Positions 8,001-11,992 of a DNA stretch of 11,992 bases are shown here, piece after piece. The notes beneath the pieces were generated by a model that did no database searches, was not told the origin of the DNA, and saw only the letters and a list, made by a program, of their open reading frames with translations. This DNA comes from Auxenochlorella pyrenoidosa. Lineage: Eukaryota; Chlorophyta; Trebouxiophyceae; Chlorellales; Chlorellaceae. The stretch lies in the NCBI GenBank assembly GCA_001430745.1, contig KQ482042.1, forward strand, positions 1,230,509 to 1,242,500. Reading direction: 5' to 3'. A program made the translations under genes and the position numbers. Position 1 is the first letter of the stretch, and every line of letters begins with the position of its first letter.

Positions 8001-11000
8001 GGCCTGGCAAGGGCAATGCAGCGCGCAGAGCGTGGATGCCGTGCCAGGGACCGTGGGGTGCGGTGCTGCGGCGTGGGCATGTAGGCAGAGGCTGTGCTGC
8101 AGCGGCGCAGGCTGGCGGGCCACCGCGCCGCCCCACGTATCGCCGCCCACGCGGCCCACCCACCTCTCCTGCACCGGCCGCAGCCTGGCGAGGTGATCGA
8201 GACGCCTGCCACCGGCTGCCTGCACCCCGCGCACCCGGGCTACTTTGCTGGGCCGGCCGAGTACATGCGGTGGTATGAGCAAGAGGGCCCTGTGCGGGAC
8301 CCCGCCGCCCCCACAGGTGCGCCGGGTGGCGCGTGCACGGGTCGTGAGGGGCATGCTGCAGTGCAGGCACCGCTTCTGGGTTTGCCTTCCCACTGGTGGA
8401 CCAGCCTTGCTGTAATGCTGTGCAGCTTGGCCATGCCCGGCACCGCACCAGGCCCTGCAGCGCGCACCAGCGGCCTGCTCCTGCCCCGGCCGTACTGCAG
8501 TGGGCATCCTGCTGTACCGCAAGCACGTCATCACGGAGCAGCCGTACATCGCACAGCTGATCGAGTGCATGGAGGCCAACGGCCTGCGCCCGCTGCCCAT
8601 CTTCATCAACGGCGTGGAGGCGCACACAGTGGTGGGGGCGGGGCGGCCAGCCCGCGGCGTTCTGGGGGCAGCGCTTCATGCCAGCCGCAGCACGGCCACT
8701 GCCAAGCCCTAGGAATGAGCACTTGGAATGATCATGTATTCACTGGCTGGGATCTCCCAGGGCAGGGCGCATCCAGCGCGGCCCAAGCAATGCGGCATGC
8801 CCAGTGCCGCCCCCGCAGGTGCGCGACCAGCTGACCACCACGCACGAGCAGGCGCTGCTGCGGGCGGGCGGGCAGACCAGCCCCACGCTGTCCCGCAGCG
8901 CGGTGCTGGTGGATGCCATCGTCAACACAGGTGGGGGCGGGGGTACGCACGTGCTGCGCTGCCACGTCAGCAGCGACTGACATTTCCCGCAGCATGCCAC
9001 CGTTCAAGGCGCCTGCACTTGTTTAACGTCGCTGTGCCCCCGCATCCCGCCCCGCCCCGCCCCGCCACCCGCCGGGGGCTCCGCAGTCGGCTTCCCGCTG
9101 GTGGGCGGCCCCGCCGGCACGATGGAGGGCGGGCGGCAGAGCGAGATTGCCAAGGCCATCCTGGGCGCCAAGAACGTGCCCTACGTGGTGGCCGCCCCGC
9201 TGCTCATCCAGGTGAGGGCTGGGGGGCTGTGGGGCTGTGGTGGGGGGCGGGGACGGTAGAGTGTGTGTGTGTGTGCGTGCGTGTGTGTGTGTGGTTGGGG
9301 GGTTCGGGGGTGTGGGGGTGGAGGCAGGCAGCAGCGCAGAGCGTCCAGCAGTGCTCATGCTGGCGCTGTGCGGGGGTTCTTGAGCTGGCATGCTTGGGCG
9401 TCTGTGCCGCCCGTGCCATGCCCACCAGCAGCAACCCCTCCCCCCTGGCTGCCTCCCTGCCTCCAGGACATGGCCAGCTGGGTGCGGGACGGCATCGGCG
9501 GCCTGCAGTCGGTGGTGCTCTACTCCCTGCCCGAGCTGGACGGGGCGATCGACACGGGTGAGGACCGCCTGCCTGCTTGTGTGGGCTTGAGGTTTGTCCA
9601 ACCGCAACGGAACTTGCGACACGGGCTCCTGCGCACGCGGCCACGCGCCGCACCAGCCATGCTCCCTCGGCGCGCAATGTGCAGTGCCGCACGTCAATTT
9701 GGCGCCCTGCCTGGCGGCATGCCGCCACACCCTGCCTGCACCCACCCTGCCCGACCTCCCTGCAGTGCCCCTGGGCGGCCTGGTGGGCGACAACATTTAC
9801 CTGGTGCCCGAGCGCGTGACGCGCCTGGCCAACCGCCTGCAGAAGTGGGTGGCGCTGCGCCGCACGCCAGCGCAGGTGCGCGGGGAGGGGTGCAGCTCGC
9901 TGCACGCGCTGGGCCAGCCTGGCACGGCGGGCCCCGCTGTCAGCTCTGCTCCGTTGGCAGCACCCGTGACATGTGCACTGGGGATGTGTGTGCAGGAGCG
10001 CAAGCTGGCAATCCTGGTGTATGGCTTCCCGCCTGGCGTGGGTGCTACTGGCACCGCGGCCCTGCTCAACGTGCCCAAGAGCCTGGAGCGGCTGCTAGAG
10101 ACGCTGAGGGCGGTGAGGACCAGCGGGCCCGGCCCCGCCGTGTAGATGCGCGTGGCTGCTATCTTGACGCCTCAATGGCACCCTGCCCCACACACAACGC
10201 ATGCAGCATGCCAGCAAGGGAGCGTCGTGGCCCTCCAAACACCCTGCAGCAGCGCCCACCGCGCCCCTCTACTATAGCCCCTCCCTGCCTCCCTTGCCTG
10301 CAGGAGGGGTACGACCTGGGGGACCTGTCGCACAACCTGGAGGGCGCCGGCGAGGCCATCATCACAGCCTTGAAGATGCAGGAGGACCAGCGGGCCATTG
10401 CAGGCAGGCCGCGCAGGCCCGGGCTGGGCAGGGCGGGGCTACCTGCCTGCTCTTGGCGATCGATGGGCGCATGCGCGCAAGCAAGGAGGGATGAGTGTCA
10501 GCCCGCGCAGCACGTCCCAGCAGGGCCCCGCAGCCAAGAGCCACCTGTCCGTCGCTCTGTGCCGCGTGAACTGCAGAGGGGGCTGCGGGCATCTTGAAGC
10601 GCGGCGCCGGGCCTGCCGAGGAGTATGGCGCCCGAGCGGCGGCGGCTGACATCGACCCCAAGCACCTCAAGGCGATGCTCACGTACCCGGAGGAGTGGGG
10701 GCCCAGCGAGTGGGGTGAGTGCACCTTTGCAGGCCCAAGAGTTGTGCGCGCTCGAAGCGCAGGGAGCAGCCAAAAGGCCGGCATGCGAGGCAGGGATCAT
10801 GGTGAGCGATGGCCGGCCTGGTGCTCAGCCACTTGCTCAAGCGCACACTGTTCGCTGTCGTGCAGGCCCCATCCCCTTCCTGCCTGAAAACGACATCCTG
10901 GTCCGCCGCCTGGAGAAGCAGTGGGGGGAGCTGGGCAGTTACCAGGGGATCAGGTGCGCCTTGGGAGGGGAGCTGCTCGCATGCTGTGCCTGGTGCAGTG

Positions 11001-11909
11001 GCGTGGGTGCAGACGTGGCGCGCGACATAGCCGACGAGGGGACCAGCATTTGAATGGCGCAGCTGCGGCACAGCAGGCGGTCGTTGTGATGCACGCGACC
11101 GCTGGGTGGAGCCGAGGGAGGCCGAGCCTGGGCCTGCTGGCTGACGCGCCCCTGCCCCGTCCCTGCCCCCCTCGCCTTACCTGCAGCACCAGCGCACGCG
11201 GCAGCAGCGTGGTGAGCGGCATCCAGCTGGGCAACGTGTGGATTGGGGTGCAGGTAGGACGGGCACAGGGGGGTTGCTGCGGGGGAGCTGTGCTTGTGGG
11301 GGAGGCCCTAGAGGAGTTGGGGCTTGACAAGGCCCTGTTGGGAGCGCATCGTGGCAGTCGTGCACAGCAGCAGCTGCACCCACGCCCCAGCATCCTGCCT
11401 GCGACCGAAACATGCGCCGGGTTCTGCTTGGCCTGTCGCTCGACACCACCACACCACACACACACACACAAACACGCACACACACACACACACCACCCCG
11501 TTTGTACCCCACCCCGCAGCCGCTGCTGGGGGTGGAGGGCGACCCAATGCGGCTGCTGTTTGAGCGGGACCTCACGCCGCACCCCCAGTACGCCGCCTTC
11601 TACAAGTGGCTGCAGCACGACTTTGCCGCCTCGGCGGTGCTGCACCTTGGCATGCACGGCACGGGTGGGTGGGCGCGGCCCTGCCTGCCCGGGCGCTTGG
11701 CTCCAGCTCGACCTTGGGGAGGCATCGCAGAGCATGCCGCGAGGCGATGCATGCATGCTGGCCTGACGTACAGCGAAAGGGTCAGCTCTGCCCCACTGAC
11801 AGTGCTGCCTGGCCGTGGCCCTAACCCCGCGCTGCCTCTCCTGCAGTCGAGTGGCTGCCGGGCGTGCAGCTGGGCAACACCGGCTTCTCTTGGTCTGACG
11901 TGCTGCTGG
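4901..11909 (+). CDS. CHLH: Magnesium chelatase subunit H, BchH-like (CHLH2-type), plastid; 3' end outside window
   Basis: This is the porphyrin-binding subunit of Mg-chelatase (Mg2+ + protoporphyrin IX + ATP to Mg-protoporphyrin IX), acting with CHLI and CHLD in the plastid at the entry to chlorophyll synthesis. The window holds 23 exons and 938 codons, with frame closed at all 22 junctions. The ATG at 4901 opens a transit-peptide-like leader (about 1-65; Ala, Ser and Arg rich). An Ala/Glu-rich helical region (about 66-262) follows, then the N-terminal H-subunit domain (GFESFN at 279-284, GADVFFASLLFDFDQ to 339). The CobN/Mg-chelatase domain runs from REEDKMVGYLSFLKIGPKLL (about 397) through FINGVEAHTVVRD (544-556), GFPLVGGPAG (592-601), VEGDPMRLLFERD (874-886), GMHGT (913-917) and VEWLPG (918-923). 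The family usually has about 1250-1400 residues, so roughly the last third is missing. It resembles BchH and algal CHLH2 more than plant GUN5. The family call is very secure; the CHLH2 subtype is likely. Confidence 0.95.
5919..6061 (+). other. Intron 3 of the H-subunit gene, likely GC-AG
   Basis: The donor reads CAG/GCGAGC, a standard donor with T changed to C; the acceptor is gctgtgcag. From 5901 to the end of the intron the only GT is in ttttgttgg, near the acceptor. An in-frame GT alternative exists earlier (GAG/GTGTCG at 5898) and would remove VSALKLQ, so this is not the firmest GC-AG case. Confidence 0.6.
5965..6016 (+). repeat. Short GC-rich tandem repeat in intron 3
   Basis: About four imperfect copies of an 11-base unit close to cctgctggggg follow each other, the last with a T-to-G change. 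The array fills the middle of a GC-AG intron and probably arose by slippage. Confidence 0.7.
6594..6748 (+). other. Intron 5 with G-tract and (CTG)n stretch
   Basis: The phase 1 intron starts gtgcga and ends gcgcgcag. Shortly after the donor come G-tracts (6601-6619, runs of 8, 5 and 4 G), then a CTG-rich microsatellite (about 6630-6664). No coding signal was seen. Confidence 0.7.
6829..7000 (+). other. Intron 6 of the H-subunit gene, GC-AG
   Basis: The donor is CAG/GCGAGC and the acceptor ccctgcag. The nearest GT downstream (6861) leaves the wrong phase for the next exon. The junction DQ/VEWL matches the family pattern (DQ followed by x-WL), so the GC donor is well supported. Confidence 0.8.
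7510..7805 (+). other. Intron 9 of the H-subunit gene, likely GC-AG, with 12-G run
   Basis: The donor is CCAG/GCAAGG, close to the GC-AG consensus, and the acceptor is actactgcag, phase 1. A weak in-phase GT alternative at 7525 (GGGG/GTTGGA) would insert KDTGG. Family sequences go directly from LLKFxPG to KV-DL, which favours GC. A run of 12 G (7531-7542) lies just inside. The remaining 260 bases show nothing. Confidence 0.7.
9212..9466 (+). other. Intron 14, G-rich start and (GT)n tract
   Basis: After gtgagg come multiple G-runs (9216-9252), then an interrupted GT repeat (9261-9293), then further G-runs, ending in gcctccag. The G-runs could form a quadruplex in DNA or RNA. No coding signal. 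Confidence 0.8.
9261..9293 (+). repeat. (GT)n microsatellite
   Basis: This is a GT dinucleotide tract of about 16 units with two C interruptions (gtgcgtgcgtg) in the middle, inside intron 14. Confidence 0.9.
10404..10576 (+). other. Intron 18 of the H-subunit gene, GC-AG
   Basis: The donor is TTGCAG/GCAGGC and the acceptor aactgcag, phase 1, joining RAIA-E-GAAGILKR. No GT occurs between the conserved end of exon 18 and 10495, and that GT is in the wrong phase for this acceptor. A GC donor is therefore required. Confidence 0.75.
11254..11519 (+). other. Intron 21 with (CA)n tract near its acceptor
   Basis: The intron starts gtagga and ends ccccgcag, phase 0. It contains G-runs after the donor, and its last 70 bases are dominated by a CA repeat. 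Confidence 0.8.
11444..11493 (+). repeat. (CA)n microsatellite
   Basis: An interrupted CA tract begins with ccacc units and then runs of ca with single aa and gc interruptions. It sits about 25 bases before the intron 21 acceptor and is complementary in sense to the GT tract in intron 14. Confidence 0.9.
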
Positions 11910-11992
11910 GTGGGTGACACGAGCTGTGCCGCTCCTGGGCAGCATGCCGAGCAATCGCATCGCCTTCTCCCACCCTCCACCTCGCGCCCAAC

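Larger units (their letters stand above)
7806..11909 (+). other. Exon map of the H-subunit gene, exons 10-23
   Basis: Exons: 7806-7939, 8184-8316, 8501-8631, 8819-8930, 9087-9211, 9467-9557, 9766-9875, 9996-10112, 10304-10403, 10577-10714, 10866-10953, 11187-11253, 11520-11664, 11847-11909. Phases after each: 0, 1, 0, 1, 0, 1, 0, 0, 1, 1, 2, 0, 1, 1. All donors are GT except after the exon ending at 10403 (GC). Exon 23 ends at ...SDVLLG with donor gtgggt, and intron 23 runs off the window with no further exon seen in 11910-11992. The mean exon is about 122 bases and the mean intron about 191 bases. Confidence 0.85.

Noticed and set aside
7797..8679. Minus-strand ORFs of 276 and 261 codons
   Set aside because: They are antisense to conserved H-subunit exons 10-12 and read as low-complexity shadow.
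9263..10597. 444-codon plus-strand ORF
   Set aside because: It begins in the GT microsatellite and runs through several introns. It shares the H-subunit frame only over exons 15 and 18.
4901..11909. Mg-chelatase gene as a pseudogene
   Set aside because: Apparent frame breaks all fall at intron borders, and the spliced frame closes across 22 junctions with conserved motifs intact.
10950..11960. 336-codon minus-strand ORF
   Set aside because: It contains a CVCVCAC-type run encoded by the CA microsatellite and lies opposite conserved exons 20-23.
1..11992. CRISPR array, transposon ends, tRNA or rRNA genes
   Set aside because: I saw no spaced direct repeats, terminal inverted repeats with target duplications, or cloverleaf or rRNA signatures by eye.

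Overview
The window looks like nuclear DNA from a green alga, most likely a GC-rich, Chlorella-like chlorophyte. It is very GC-rich. Genes are split by short GT-AG (and some GC-AG) introns ending in pyrimidine-rich tracts plus gcag, and the introns carry GT/CA/CTG microsatellites and G-runs. The best-recognised gene has a plastid-type transit peptide and encodes a chlorophyll-pathway enzyme. The green-algal placement is inference from these signs. No bacterial operon, mobile element, tRNA, rRNA or CRISPR array is visible.

Layout: three genes lie head to tail on the + strand. (1) Positions 2-1458 hold the 3' part of an unrecognised gene: three exons, 343 residues in the window, stop at 1456-1458. 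(2) About 1838-4177 holds an unrecognised multi-exon gene. Its product is rich in Ala, Gly and Ser and contains a clear 28-residue repeat with an N-[x6]-G spacing, which suggests a beta-helix. A possible signal peptide precedes it, so it may be secreted. (3) Positions 4901-11909 hold the first 23 exons (938 codons) of a magnesium chelatase H subunit. The last exon ends in a donor site, and the C-terminal part lies beyond the window. A possible small ORF with a cysteine cluster (4316-4585) and an 8-bp-arm palindrome (4712-4729) lie between genes 2 and 3.

The Mg-chelatase H subunit binds protoporphyrin IX and, with the CHLI and CHLD ATPase subunits, inserts Mg2+ as the first committed step of chlorophyll synthesis in the plastid. 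This copy reads as the second, BchH-like algal type (CHLH2) rather than the land-plant GUN5 type, judged from the segment around residues 544-556. Its reading frame closes at every junction only if several introns start with GC instead of GT; two of these are unambiguous. Nothing in the sequence links genes 1 and 2 functionally to gene 3. No other biological system could be supported.
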